This document shows positions 43,458-54,081 of a stretch of 64,000 bases of DNA, piece after piece. Position 1 is the first letter of the stretch. Each line of letters opens with the position of its first letter. The translations under genes and the position numbers were made by a program. This stretch comes from Aphrocallistes beatrix (Eukaryota > Porifera > Hexactinellida > Sceptrulophora > Aphrocallistidae): NCBI GenBank assembly GCA_963281255.1, contig OY725498.1, forward strand, positions 2,108,001-2,172,000, written 5' to 3'. The notes beneath the pieces were generated by a model. It worked only from the letters and a program-made list of their open reading frames with translations, ran no database searches and had not been told where the DNA came from.

Positions 43458-44683
43458 CAGTAGACCTTCTCAGATCCGGACCACCCAGTTAGGTGCACCT
43501 CCCTCAACCGGGCGGGCATCCTCCCGGTTGGAGGAGGTGCCCGTAACTCGGTGGTCCGGATTGACTTCGCCCTGATTCTAAATTAATCCTGATACAAAGT
43601 CAATCAATCTATCTTAGAATTGCAATTGTTCAAAAAGCTATATTTGATTCAACTTTAGTTTCAATATACACTGCCTGGACAAAAGTATTCGTACACCCCA
43701 AAATTTAGCACACAAATAGTTATAATACTAAGTTATTTACCGAGTCAAGGGCATATAATTTATAAGAGATACGCTTTATTTAATTTCAAATTCGTATTCT
43801 CCATATTCGAATGACTCGTTTTATAATCTTCCACTCGACTAATCTCCAACAAGGTTAAATATTTTCAATAGGTGCCACCTCGTATCACTAATGCCATCAT
43901 ATACAATGGTGATAACTCGTGATTTGTGACATAGGGCAGCAAATGCCGAAAAACTTAATCTTGAAGGAAACGAATTTTAAACGAGGTTTAGTGTATCTGT
44001 TCCTGATTAGATGTCACAAACTTCACAAATTGATTAGTATTATAACCATTTGAGTTGAAAATATAGGGGTGTATGAATACTTTGTTTATGAATACTTAGG
44101 GAGTGTATACATACACTTCTCTATCATACAACTAAGAATTAATATTTTCTCAGAATGAAATATCCTTTTTATTCCATTACGTATTCATTATAAACAATTT
44201 CATTTCTGAGTTACGGGCACCTCTTAGTTCTCAACCTCCAAGATACCGGCAGTAGTAAGCGTATAAATATACCCATAATTGATATTTCTAATTTACTATT
44301 ATAAATTACCATTCTGCTTTCTTTTCTGAGTGACTGGCACCTCCGAATAACGGACACCTCCGAGATCCGGACATCTTAAGTTAAATACTCATAACTGGAT
44401 CGATACGTCCAGAGTATTTAACTTAGTAAACTACACCATTGTAAACCTTTCTTTTTATTACGTGTTACTGGATCATCGATTTATTTTCTCTGCTCTTATA
44501 CATTACCCAAATGAAATTGAAAGGAATGCCAAAACTTTGTTTGCTCATTAGGAAATAGCTGGAAATTTTAGAAAAGAAAACCTTAATATTGCCATGTGGA
44601 TGATAGTAATTCTGACATCCGGACAATTTCCGAGTTACGGACACCTTCCGGACGGTAGTGCCGGGATAAGAGCGGTTCGACTG
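43458..44683. mobile_element. Pogo-like element with CCGGAC-rich interior, Tc1 MITE inside
   Basis: The ends CAGTAGACCTTCTCAGATC and GATAAGAGCGGTTCGACTG are imperfectly inverted and flanked by TA (43456-43457 and 44684-44685). The left interior has a palindrome CAACCGGGCGG/CCTCCCGGTTG. Repeats of ACCTCCGAGATCCGGAC type run through the right half. It starts 257 bp behind the POLR3A stop. Confidence 0.65.
43669..44105. mobile_element. Tc1-type MITE (CACTGCCTGGACAAAAG end)
   Basis: The left end CACTGCCTGGACAAAAGTAT then TCGTACACCCC faces a decayed right end with GGGGTGTATGAATACTTT and GGGAGTG. TA lies on both sides. The same terminal motif is found on the MITE at 57684-58155. It is nested in the pogo-like element. 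Confidence 0.75.
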
Positions 44684-45197
44684 TATTTCTGTTAGAGATA
44701 CTCTGTATTTTAAATTCTACACATTCGAATTATCCATTTATGAAGATTTCAATTTTTGAATTCTGAAAGACAATATCATAGCATTCTATACACAAGGCAA
44801 TGGTGCTGATTAGTGGACTTGGACTAGGGATTGGTTAGATCAGTCAAATTTGATTTCCTAAAAATTGTTCGATTATGCTGGTATATAGCTTCGTACATTA
44901 TATACTAATCGTTTTCATGAATTCTATATCGATTTACATCAAAATGGTTTGAGGATAGCACTGTAGAGAATTTGTGGTTGAACTAATTTAAACCAACCAC
45001 ATTACTTATATACGTGTACATTAACATACTACTTATTTGTATTGTTTTAAAGTCAACCACATTAATTATATATTTATTTACTACCTTGTTGTAAAGTTCT
45101 ACAAATCACTGTCTTTTCATATACACAAATCAAACTCAATCTGAAACACTCCTGACTGCTCATAAGTATCAAATTATTATTACTCTTTCGAACGACA

Positions 45198-45290
45198 ATG
45201 TCATGTCCAGGCTGCAAGTCTAATTATAGAAGTAAAGCAGAATGTACCTCTGAAAATCTGAAACTGAAGAATGGTTTAGAGCATTTCCAC
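45198..45290 (+). pseudogene. THAP-domain N-terminal remnant
   Basis: ATG at 45198 followed by SCPGCKSNYRSK matches the start of a THAP domain (compare CSAPGCNSNYKS at 33053). The frame then loses similarity, and the second zinc-ligand pair is not found. The 113-codon frame to 45539 beyond this point is not recognisably THAP. Confidence 0.6.
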
Positions 45291-46231
45291 GCCCACGGAA
45301 AGACTGCAAACACACAAATGAGAGTAAGTTTCTATAATTATGTTTCATTTATTGATCGTCAGATTTACACTTCTACTCACCGTTTAGGTATGTGTACATC
45401 ATTTCAAACCAGAGGGCATCGAGATTTGAGAACCATTACCTACAATGACGAGCTTCGCACTGTTACAGTTTCCAGAGATAGAATAGCTCTCAATAAACTG
45501 CAGCACCCAGTACATTCCCCAACCTTCCTATCTATTTGAATCCAATTCCAAGCAAAGATTTGGATCACAAAGAACGTTTGCTGATGGAATCTGCCTAATC
45601 TAAGAGCATTACTGACAACGAAGAAAAGGTAGATAAGTTCTTAGTTAGTTAATTTCCATTCTTCTTTCTAGATTAAATTTAATCGGCCTACGAAACGGCT
45701 GGATAGCTCATGTGTAGCAACTCTTATTTTTTATTAAGATAGTTGATAGTTATTTCAGAATTTTTCATGACCGATCCATGTCAATTAACGACGAATTATA
45801 TATCAAAGCATTTGAGAATAAAAACTTCACAATTCCGACCTCGTGAATTTCTATAAATGACACTCGCCAAGTTGAGACCATCCTCAATGAGGTTGATAAG
45901 TATTTACGAACATTTCAACTTAATAGCTCTTAAACTGAATGTTCTATTCAAAATCGTGTAAAATTTGTCATCCATCACCTCGAGAGTGCAATTAATTAAG
46001 CTTATTGACTCATCAGACCTAGACATAGGTGAAATGCATTTTAACAGTGAATCTTTGAATATTTCATTCCACTGTTTTCGGCGCCATCGACAGTCCAAGT
46101 GATCCCTCACAATTGTATTTCCAACCATTGTTCGTCCAATTTCTTTAGGGTCTTCCTCCGCGGTTGATCCAATTATAACTAAAACAATGAGTGATATAGA
46201 GAGTTGATATCTATTTGTTGATGCTCTACAG

Positions 46232-46425
46232 CATTGGTTCTGAACCTTTTCAGTCAGTATACCCCTTGATGCGAAAATGAGGTTTCACGTACCCCTCTAA
46301 TTTTTGTTTTATTTAGTTTGTTGGTTTGGTTTGGGATGAACTACATGAATATATTGCTTAATTTAAAAAATTTACCGCAGGTACCCCCTGGGGGTGCTAC
46401 GCGTACCCCAGGTTCAGAATCGCTG
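46232..46425. mobile_element. hAT MITE nested in the THAP/P-like relic
   Basis: The ends CATTGGTTCTGAACC and, inverted, CAGCGATTCTGAACC match. The flanks CTCTACAG (46224-46231) and CTTTACAG (46426-46433) are a 7-of-8 duplication. The interior contains CGTACCCC repeats like the terminus of the ZBED-type hAT ending at 50047. Confidence 0.78.
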
Positions 46426-47255
46426 CTTTACAGGGTGTTTCAAAAGTCTTGGCCCCTTGAATACTTTAACCTATATACTACATAAAAGACATACTGAATT
46501 CCATTCACTTTGAATTTCATTTGCCAATAATCACCTTTCAATTCTAGTACTTTCCTAATTCGATTTGGCATACTACTCACTAAATTCTCTAAGAATTACT
46601 ATTTTAGCGGCCCGATTGATAATTTTTTGATTTCTTAGTTTGTTTTCATGGCTCTATTAGAAGCGGTACCAAGACATTTGAAATACCCTGTATGTACTGA
46701 TAATTATCTATACCCGTTACAAATAATATTTCGAACCAAAGCTGGTACCTAATTATTGTGTTATATTCTTATAGATAAATCCTCCGACATGATCTATCAG
46801 TATCACCCCTTTATCTACAACCGTCTGAATGAATTCTCTACTTCATCATTATCGAGGAACTGCACTAACAGCTACAATGACACTTATTCAAGACGCATCG
46901 GAATTACGCGTTATCATCATATCTCGCTTCTACTCAACTTTCTAAACTCTATGCTCATTTACCTGTGAATCACATGTTACCAATTATACTTATTTCTGCT
47001 TGATTATTTATTAATTTACTTATTACATGTCCACTATGTATAAAATTATCTCCAGACCATTCATGATTTCATAAAAGGGAAGTAGGTTATTAATTATTTA
47101 CTTAAAATGGGTAGTTACAGTAATTTTACAATTGTATTAGAATTTTTAAATCAAAGTAAAGTAACTGATCTAACCAATCCCTAGTCCAAGTCCACTAATC
47201 AGCACCATTGCCTTAGTGTATATAATGCTATGACAATATAATAACTATTGTTATT

Positions 47256-47650
47256 AATCCTTACTGTTAAAACTCGATTAATGTTTGTGTATATATATGT
47301 AACGAATTGATTGAAGAAACAGTCAGGCCCAGAAAGCTGATTTTTGGCATGCGGAAGTATTTTGGCTATGGATCCAGTAATTTCTGAGCTCAGACGAAAA
47401 TGTCGACTCATCATGGAATTATGACGTGATTGTCACCTTTTTTATAATGAGAAATTTTAGTTTTTCGACCATAACTCAGCCATTTTAAGTGATAGAAGGC
47501 TGAAATTTTAATAGAATATGTATATCAATATATCTCAGATATGACACAACTATCATCAAAAAATGATGACTCATCACCCTGTTATGACGTCATCATTACG
47601 CATCAAAATTTTAGAATTGACAAATTGGTGAATTTTCGTGCGATATCGAT
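47256..47650 (-). repeat. Repeat X, truncated copy f
   Basis: Starts TCCTTACTGTTAAAACTCG, a short TATA run, then TGTAACGAATTGATTGAAG and the AT-rich body, ending at GTGCGATATCGATTTT before the GC-rich block. It begins just 17 bp behind the THAP/P-like relic's target duplication. Confidence 0.8.
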
Positions 47651-48082
47651 TTTTTTTTTGAAACGATCAGAATTTTATTTCTGACCCAGTGATCGCTAAA
47701 TATCTTAGATCAAACTTGCGATTTCCCGAGCATTATATAAATGAACTCCCATATAGAGCTATTTTGTTTGGATTTTATTTGCCCATTCTTTTAAATATTT
47801 GTGTTATATAATCCCCAAAGGTGCCAAAACAATGTTAAGGTCCATATCATTAAAAAAATATCAAATAAGTTAAAAAGTAATTGGTAAATGAGTTAAAAAC
47901 CTCCAATAATTTTTCAATTTTTATTAACGCTAAACTTTAGGGGGTTATCTCACAAAAAATATTAAAAATACCTTCTAAATAGTGCTATTAGATGGTAGAC
48001 CGATCAGTAATACAATGAAATTAGCAATAAAAATTTTTTTTTTTTTTACGCCAGGCAAGGTTTTTCGAGGGCGGTATCCTTA
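47651..48082. repeat. Dispersed repeat shared with 38520-38710
   Basis: CCCGAGCATTATATAAATGA, TATAGAGCTATTTTG and CAAAGGTGCCAAAACAAT recur with small changes upstream of POLR3A. TTTTTCGAGGGCGGTATCC at 48061 recurs as TTTTTCGCGGGCGGTATCC at 61937. Confidence 0.55.
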
Positions 48083-50047
48083 TTGGCATCTGGAAAGAAA
48101 AGACGATTGTATTCCGACGAATATATTAAATATGATTTTACTTCAATCAATATCAATAACATTGAGCGTCCACAGTGCGTTAACTGCCTTAAAACACTTT
48201 CTGCTGACCGCATGAAACCGAGCCTTTTGAATAGACATTTGGAAACATGTCATCCTGAACTTAAAGACAAAGATCCCTCGTATTTTCAACGAAAAGAAAG
48301 TGGTGTAAAGAAAGTCCGATTAGATACCACTTGGAAGTTTAATCAGCTTTCAGTTTCAGCAATTGAAGCGTCTTACGTTATTTCCTTGAAAATAGCTCAC
48401 CCCCAGAAGAAACCACATACAATTGGGGAAACTTTGGTCCTTCCTTGCATCAAAGAATCAGTTAGGTTAATGTTAGGTGAAGATAACGTTAAGAAATTAG
48501 CACCATTATCCATTTCCAATAACACTGTTCACCGTCGTATCGTAGATATGTCAGAATATGTCAAGTTACAAGTTGTATCCGAGATGAAAACAGCACCATT
48601 GGGTTTATTCAGTATCCAGTTAGATGAGTCAACAGATGTAGCTTCATGTGCTCAGCTATTTTACTTTGCCAGATATATTCATGATGGGGATTTCAAAGAA
48701 GATTTCTCTTTTATCTACCATTAGAAACTACAACAACAAGAGGAATTGACTTATTTGAAAAAGTTAACGAATTCTTTAACGATAACGGTTTAGTCTGGCA
48801 AAACCTATGTGATGTCTGTACTGATGGAGCTCCAGCAATGTTAGGACATCATTCAGGATTTCAAGCCCGAGTTAGAACTCAAGTTTCAGATGTTTTGTCA
48901 CTTCATTGCATGATACATAGACATGGTCTTGCTGCTAAAACACTCCCACCTTTGCTTTTGGATGTTATGTCTGGGGTTATAAAATTGGTAACTACATTAA
49001 GCGTAGTTCTTTGAATACACGTCTATTTCGAGAGTTATGTAAATATCTCGATGCGAGTTCAGAAACCCTTCTATTTCATACAGAAGTGCGCTGGCTATCC
49101 AGAGGTAATGTTGTAAGCGAGTGTTTGAATTACGAGCCGAAATTGAGTTTATTTTGCAAAAGAATCAACAAGACTTTATGTTGCATTTTAACATTAACGA
49201 GCAGAGCCTAAAACTTGCCTACCTTGTTGATATTTTTTCTCAACTGAATAGACTAAATTTATCCATGCAAGGAAGAGAAAACAATACTTGACTTTGTGGA
49301 TAAGGTCAATGCATTTATAATGAAATTAGAGCTGTGGAGTGGTCAAATTAGCAAAGGAAAATTGGACCAGTTTCATACTTTGAATGCACTCACTACTGAG
49401 AAGAAGACAGTTTTAGATGTTGAAATGGAAGAGGTAATCCTGGAGTACTTGAGAGCACTACAAAAAGAATTTTTGTCATATTTTGAAGATGTGAATGACA
49501 GAGACTTCAAATTCGTCAGAAATCCTTTCAAAGTTGATTCTAATTCAATCCCAGAAGCCGAACAAGAAGAATTCATTGAAATGATCAATGATAGCAATGC
49601 AAAATAATTATTCACTGAAGTTCATCTGATTAGTTTCTGGTGTAAGATGGTCAATGCGTACCCCAAAGTATCTAAATTGGCAATTAGACTGCTACTCCCG
49701 TTTCCTTCCACTTACTTGAATCCGGTTTTTCGACACTATTGAATCCGGTTTTTCGACACTATTTCACATAAAAACCAAACACAGGAATCGATTGTCTGTT
49801 CAAGACGACATGCGATGTGCAATTGCAAAGACTTCGCCTGACATTAAGAAGCTAGCTGCATTGAAGCAATCGCAACCATCTCATTAACACACGTGATTTA
49901 TTATAATATAATTCTACTCCTCAAAGCAATTCTTTCTAGCAAAATAAACATTAATATAATAAACTCAACTATACTTTTTCACAGGGGTACGCGGGAAATT
50001 CTCCTATCTCGAAGGGGTCGTGAGTTAGGAAAGGTTGGGAACCACTG
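48083..50047 (+). pseudogene. ZBED5/FAM200-like hAT transposase, frameshifted; right terminus at 50047
   Basis: The first frame (213 codons from ATG 48083) has a BED-like zinc finger (CVNCLKTLSADRMKPSLLNR, then HLETCHPEL), AIEASYVISLKIAH, VHRRIVDMSEYVK and FSIQLDESTDVASCAQLFYF, the catalytic-core start with its Asp. After a stop at 48721 the frame continues LCDVCTDGAPAMLGHHSGF and LHCMIHRHGLAAKTLP. Then come DASSETLLFHTEVRWLSRGN (49034-49095) and IMKLELWSGQISKGKLDQF (49320), and the C-terminal DMRCAIAKTSPDIKKLAALK near 49810. This is the full order of ZBED5/SCAND3-type hAT proteins. The right end CAGTGGTTCCCAACC (inverted, 50033-50047) is a hAT terminus; the left end was not found. A 22-bp tandem duplication lies at 49720-49761. 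Confidence 0.85.
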
Positions 50048-50333
50048 CTCTAATTGGATCGATGCCATGAAATTCACTACAAATTTTGTCGTGAGTTGTA
50101 AATGAGATATTCAAGAGCAGAGGTTGATATATTAGGAAATAATATTTTCCTCGCTCGAAACATTGAAGATTCACATTCTTTTAATGTAACTTCCGAAGCT
50201 GAAGGATTTGACCTTGTGACATTGTCGAATATTTGCCTCAGATTATGTTGAGATGTTTGAGATACCGTTTTGCATTCATTTTTCATTGCATACGCTTCTG
50301 CACGATATTCTTGTATTTCATGATTGTGTTCTG

Positions 50334-52159
50334 CGGCCGTATTCACTAAGAACTTAAGACCGATCTTAAGATCGATCTTAGTGCTTAAGTCTTAAGTTCG
50401 ATCTTAAGTCGTATTCACTAAGAATGGTATTCACTAAGATTTAAGTTCGATCTTAAGACCGAACTTAAGACCGAACTTTAAGCAACCTAGGGAGGTGTCT
50501 TAAGTATTGGAATTGATTCGATTTTCACTAATTACTCCATAAATGTTGTTCAAACTTACTTCTATCGAACATTGAATCTACCTTGATTGATATTAGACTT
50601 CAAATAAAATTTAAATATTTTAAAAACATTTCTCCTTATTGTGTGTAACATCGCAACATGTATCACATGCTATATTCGTGGCAAATTCTTTTTGGATTTG
50701 TATGAATAAACAAACATACATTCTTTGATCATATAATCATTCTAATATGCACAATTATAGAGACAGGCTTTATATATTGATTCACATGACTGATAATAAT
50801 CACTTTGATCCTATTTTCCTATTCACAATGATTTTTTCAGTCTCTGACGTTTCAATCTATAATAGTCCCTCTGCTCTTCATCAACCTGCTGTAATGGAAG
50901 TAAGTCTGCAGCCTTCAAGAGTTCGACCGAATCATCCTTGCTCATCAACAGTTCGCCTTCTCTTCCGACTTTTCTTTGATGGCTTACGAGTATATATTGT
51001 CGGGATTTCAACTTCTGGAGACTCTAAAATTGGAGTATCTTCAAATTCAACAGGACCTGCAGCTGATACTGTTGATGCTATTGGAATTTCATTGTTCTCA
51101 GCTGGTGCTTTGAAAAAGATCAGCAGCACCTGTAATTCCGCTAAAAGCAAGGGTGTTTTGAAACATCTCTGTTACCCGATCTGCAGAGTCAGAAATACTT
51201 CTATCTGCTGATATAATTGCATGTCCTCGTCTTCTACCTGTCCAGCAGTGTTTGTACCCCCTCCAGTCTTTCTGGCTTCCTGTTTTTGTCAGCAGAATTC
51301 CTGAGCCTCTCAAAATCTCACCTGCTGATTCAATTTCATTAATGAGACTGCACTCTTCTTCTCTGGTCCAATTTGCTTTGCGGGATTTGTCCATTTGGTT
51401 TGGTATTGTTAATGCAAGTACTCAGCAGCAATTTATATACACGAGAGGACGCCGACTTACCATAACCACTAATGACACCAATTATTTTCGTAACACCAAA
51501 TGACGCAGAAATTTTACCGTCGATAGAGTTCAATTTATTGTACTTCTCATATCCAGTGTTTATACTTTGTTTTAGAGAGGTTTTCATGTTACAATATATA
51601 AAGACACGTCGTTTATATGTTTTGTTTAATATAATATTATGAATCCATGAGGTATAACTTATGCTCTTTGATATTGACTAGTGTAGAACAATTATAGATT
51701 ACATGCATAAAACATTGAATTTTCATAATAGAATTCAAAGTTAAAACAAAGATTTCACCACAGATATGTAAGAGACTCACTAGCAGGCATTCCAGGCGGT
51801 ACAACTACATAGATAGAAGCTATGTCTTACAGGAGTGGGTTAATCAATCTTCTTTGCTCCTAATATTGACATTAATTGCCCCAATTTTGAACAAAAAGAA
51901 GAAATATAGTTTATTTTCACTAGATCAATAATAAATGACCACTTACCATTACTAATATTATAGTTCAGTTTTGTATTTGATTAGTATAATGCTATATTCT
52001 AATCATATTAACCCTAACGTTATTTCTAAGTTCTATCTTAAGATCGATCTTAATTCTTAGTGAATAGCTCTAAGTTCGATCTTAAGATCGATCTTAACTA
52101 AGATCGATCTTAAGACTTAAGATCGATCTTAGTGCTTAAGATCTTAGTGAATACGGCTG
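50334..52159 (-). mobile_element. Harbinger derivative carrying only the Myb-like gene
   Basis: The ends CGGCCGTATTCACTAAGA and, inverted, CAGCCGTATTCACTAAGA match. The 3-bp duplication CTG (50331-50333, 52160-52162) can be verified because the uninterrupted site GTGTTCTGATTTGG exists in the other palindrome arm (53503-53516, inverted). Both ends carry arrays of the palindrome TTAAGATCGATCTTAA. No transposase gene is present. Confidence 0.92.
50823..51394 (-). pseudogene. Myb/SANT-like Harbinger accessory gene, deleted and frameshifted
   Basis: The minus strand from ATG 51394 gives ANWTREEECSLINEIESAGE then ILRGSGI, the first half of a SANT/Myb-like domain close to that at 18023. The second half of the domain is missing, and the frame passes at once to ISADRSISDSADRVTEMFQN, matching ILSADKTITNTERISQMFE of the other copy. 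A shift leads to FEDTPILESPEVEIPTIYT, SKKSRKRRRTVDE (basic, possible nuclear signal) and, in a third frame, the C-terminal QQVDEEQRDYYRLKRQRLKK. The same domain order as 18023-18784 shows that the two are paralogues. The loss of half the DNA-binding domain makes function unlikely. Confidence 0.8.
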
Positions 52160-52493
52160 CTGATTTGGTATATTTCAAGTTTATTTCCTTATCCAATTTT
52201 GCAGTTCCTTTACACTGTTTTTTGTAGAGAGCGCATCTCAAGTAAAGTACATTTCCCTTCATCTTGTGGCAACATATTTTTGTCCATCAGTTGAAGAGAA
52301 AACCTTCCCACCATTTCGACTATGTTGTTCTGTGCGATATTCCTTTTGGAGAGTATTTCACGATTGAAAATTCCCTTTTAAAAGTCATCATGTAATTATA
52401 ACATTTGCAAACCAATGAAATTTGTCATGAATTAAAACAGGGTATATTGTATATAAGTGACACCATATGCACGTGATAAACTAAAAACATATA

Positions 52494-52660
52494 CAGTCGA
52501 ACCGGCTATAACGGCCACTCTATATAACGGTCACCTGTCTATAGCGGTCACCAATGAACAGTCCTGTCCGAAATTCCATAATATTGAACCTGTATATAGC
52601 GGTCACCTGCTCAACACGGCCAGCGGCCACCCGTTTGTACTCCCATACTGACCCTAAAAC
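52494..52660. mobile_element. Pogo-like MITE with TAACGGCC-rich interior, partial inverted copy
   Basis: Begins CAGTCGAACCGGCTATAACG and breaks off at GACCCTAAAAC. It is the left-arm partner of 53009-53175. TCTATTAAAACTCG-like sequence, a repeat X terminus, follows directly in the spacer (52661). Confidence 0.85.
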
Positions 52661-52720
52661 TATTAAAACTCGATTAATTTTTGTATATATATTAACGTGT
52701 ATATATATATATATATATAT

Positions 52721-53175
52721 ATAGTGGAACCTGTATATAACGGCCACCCAAGGGACTGGTCAAAATTGGCCGTTATACACAGGTGACCGTTATATACAGG
52801 TGATTGTCTTAACCCTATCTAGAATGAAACATAGTTACTACGTGTAGTTCCATTGCTTGAAGTAATTGCATAAAACTTGTTTATCGTTCGTAACATGTCC
52901 TGTAATAAACACATAAAAAGGTGAAAAAGGTTATGGCGGTTATAGACAGGTGGTGGCCGTTATAGACAGGTAGTGGCCGTTATAGACAGGTGATGGCCGT
53001 TATACACAGTTTTAGGGTCAGTAAGGGACTACAAAAGGGTGGCCGCTGGCCGTGTTGAGCAGGTGACCGCTATATACAGGTTCAATATTATGGAATTTCG
53101 GACAGGACTGTTCATTGGTGACCGCTATAGACAGGTGACCGTTATATAGAGTGGCCGTTATAGCAGGTTCGACTG
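52721..53175. mobile_element. Pogo-like MITE with TAACGGCC-rich interior, complete copy 2
   Basis: Starts in a long TA run at TAGTGGAACCTGTATATAAC and ends GTTATAGCAGGTTCGACTG with TA behind. It is highly similar to 23469-23913. Its left half fills most of the palindrome spacer; its right half belongs to the right arm. Confidence 0.85.
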
Positions 53176-53406
53176 TATATGTTTTTAGTTTATCACGTGC
53201 ATATGGTGTCACTTATATACAATATACCCTGTTTTAATTCATGACAAATTTCATTGGTTTGCAAATGTTATAATTACATGATGACTTTTAAAAGGGAATT
53301 TTCAATCGTGAAATACTCTCCAAAAGGAATATCGCACAGAACAACATAGTCGAAATGGTGGGAAGGTTTTCTCTTCAACTGATGGACAAAAATATGTTGC
53401 CACAAG

Positions 53407-53766
53407 ATGAAGGGAAATGTACTTTACTTGAGATGCGCTCTCTACAAAAAACAGTGTAAAGGAACTGCAAAATTGGATAAGGAAATAAACTTGAAATATA
53501 CCAAATCAGAACACAATCATGAAATACAAGAATATCGTGCAGAAGCGTATGCAATGAAAAATGAATGCAAAACGGTATCTCAAACATCTCAACATAATCT
53601 GAGGCAAATATTCGACAATGTCACAAGGTCAAATCCTTCAGCTTCGGAAGTTACATTAAAAGAATGTGAATCTTCAATGTTTCGAGCGAGGAAAATATTA
53701 TTTCCTAATATATCAGCCTCTGCTCTTGAATATCTCATTTACAACTCACGACAAAATTTGCAGTGA
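53407..53766 (+). pseudogene. FLYWCH-type zinc finger fragment (transposon-derived)
   Basis: The frame reads MKGNVLYLRCALYKKQCKG then YTKSEHNHEIQEYRAEAYAM, a FLYWCH-like zinc finger end (C-x6-C, then HNH). The start of the domain (FSSTDGQKYVATR) lies just upstream in another frame, so a one-base shift breaks it. The rest is a helical, charged segment ending at TGA 53764-53766. FLYWCH domains are common in MULE transposases, which is the likely origin. The same sequence on the minus strand of the left arm (50077-50333 and 52163-52270) is cut in two by the Harbinger derivative. No catalytic domain is present. Confidence 0.6.
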
Positions 53767-54081
53767 ATTTCATGGCATCGATCCAATTAGAGCAGTGGTT
53801 CCCAACCTTTCCTAACTCACGACCCCTTCGAGATAGGAGAATTTCCCGCGTACCCCTGTGAAAAAGTATAGTTGAGTTTATTATATTAATGTTTATTTTG
53901 CTAGAAAGAATTGCTTTGAGGAGTAGAATTATATTATAATAAATCACGTGTGTTAATGAGATGGTTGCGATTGCTTCAATGCAGCTAGCTTCTTAATGTC
54001 AGGCGAAGTCTTTGCAATTGCACATCGCATGTCGTCTTGAACAGACAATCGATTCCTGTGTTTGGTTTTTATGTGAAATAG

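Larger units (their letters stand above)
44777..47232 (+). mobile_element. THAP/P-like transposon relic
   Basis: The ends CATAGCATTCTATACACAAG and CACTAAGG-type inverse (47205-47232) extend inward as GGTGCTGATTAGTGGACTTG and GACTAGGGATTGG on both sides. The octamer GACAATAT flanks it at 44769-44776 and 47232-47239. A THAP N-terminus remains at 45198, and the rest of the interior is decayed. A hAT MITE is nested at 46232-46425. 46434-47200 holds no gene. Confidence 0.8.
49759..54081. repeat. Large palindrome with 1073-bp arms and a 348-bp spacer
   Basis: The left arm is 49759-50333 plus 52163-52660 (split by the Harbinger derivative); the right arm is 53009-54081. The two arms have identical net length (1073 bp) and differ at only a few bases that I can see. 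Each arm holds the terminal 289 bp of the ZBED-type hAT, a FLYWCH-type fragment and part of a pogo-like MITE. Confidence 0.88.

Noticed and set aside
52457-53212. Mirror-image 64-codon frames at 52457-52651 and 53018-53212
   Set aside because: They come from the repeated pogo-like MITE and its inverted copy, not from a gene.
53735-53947. Minus-strand 70-codon frame repeated at 49893-50105
   Set aside because: It lies across the terminal region of the hAT and the FLYWCH fragment and is open in both arms only because the arms are copies.
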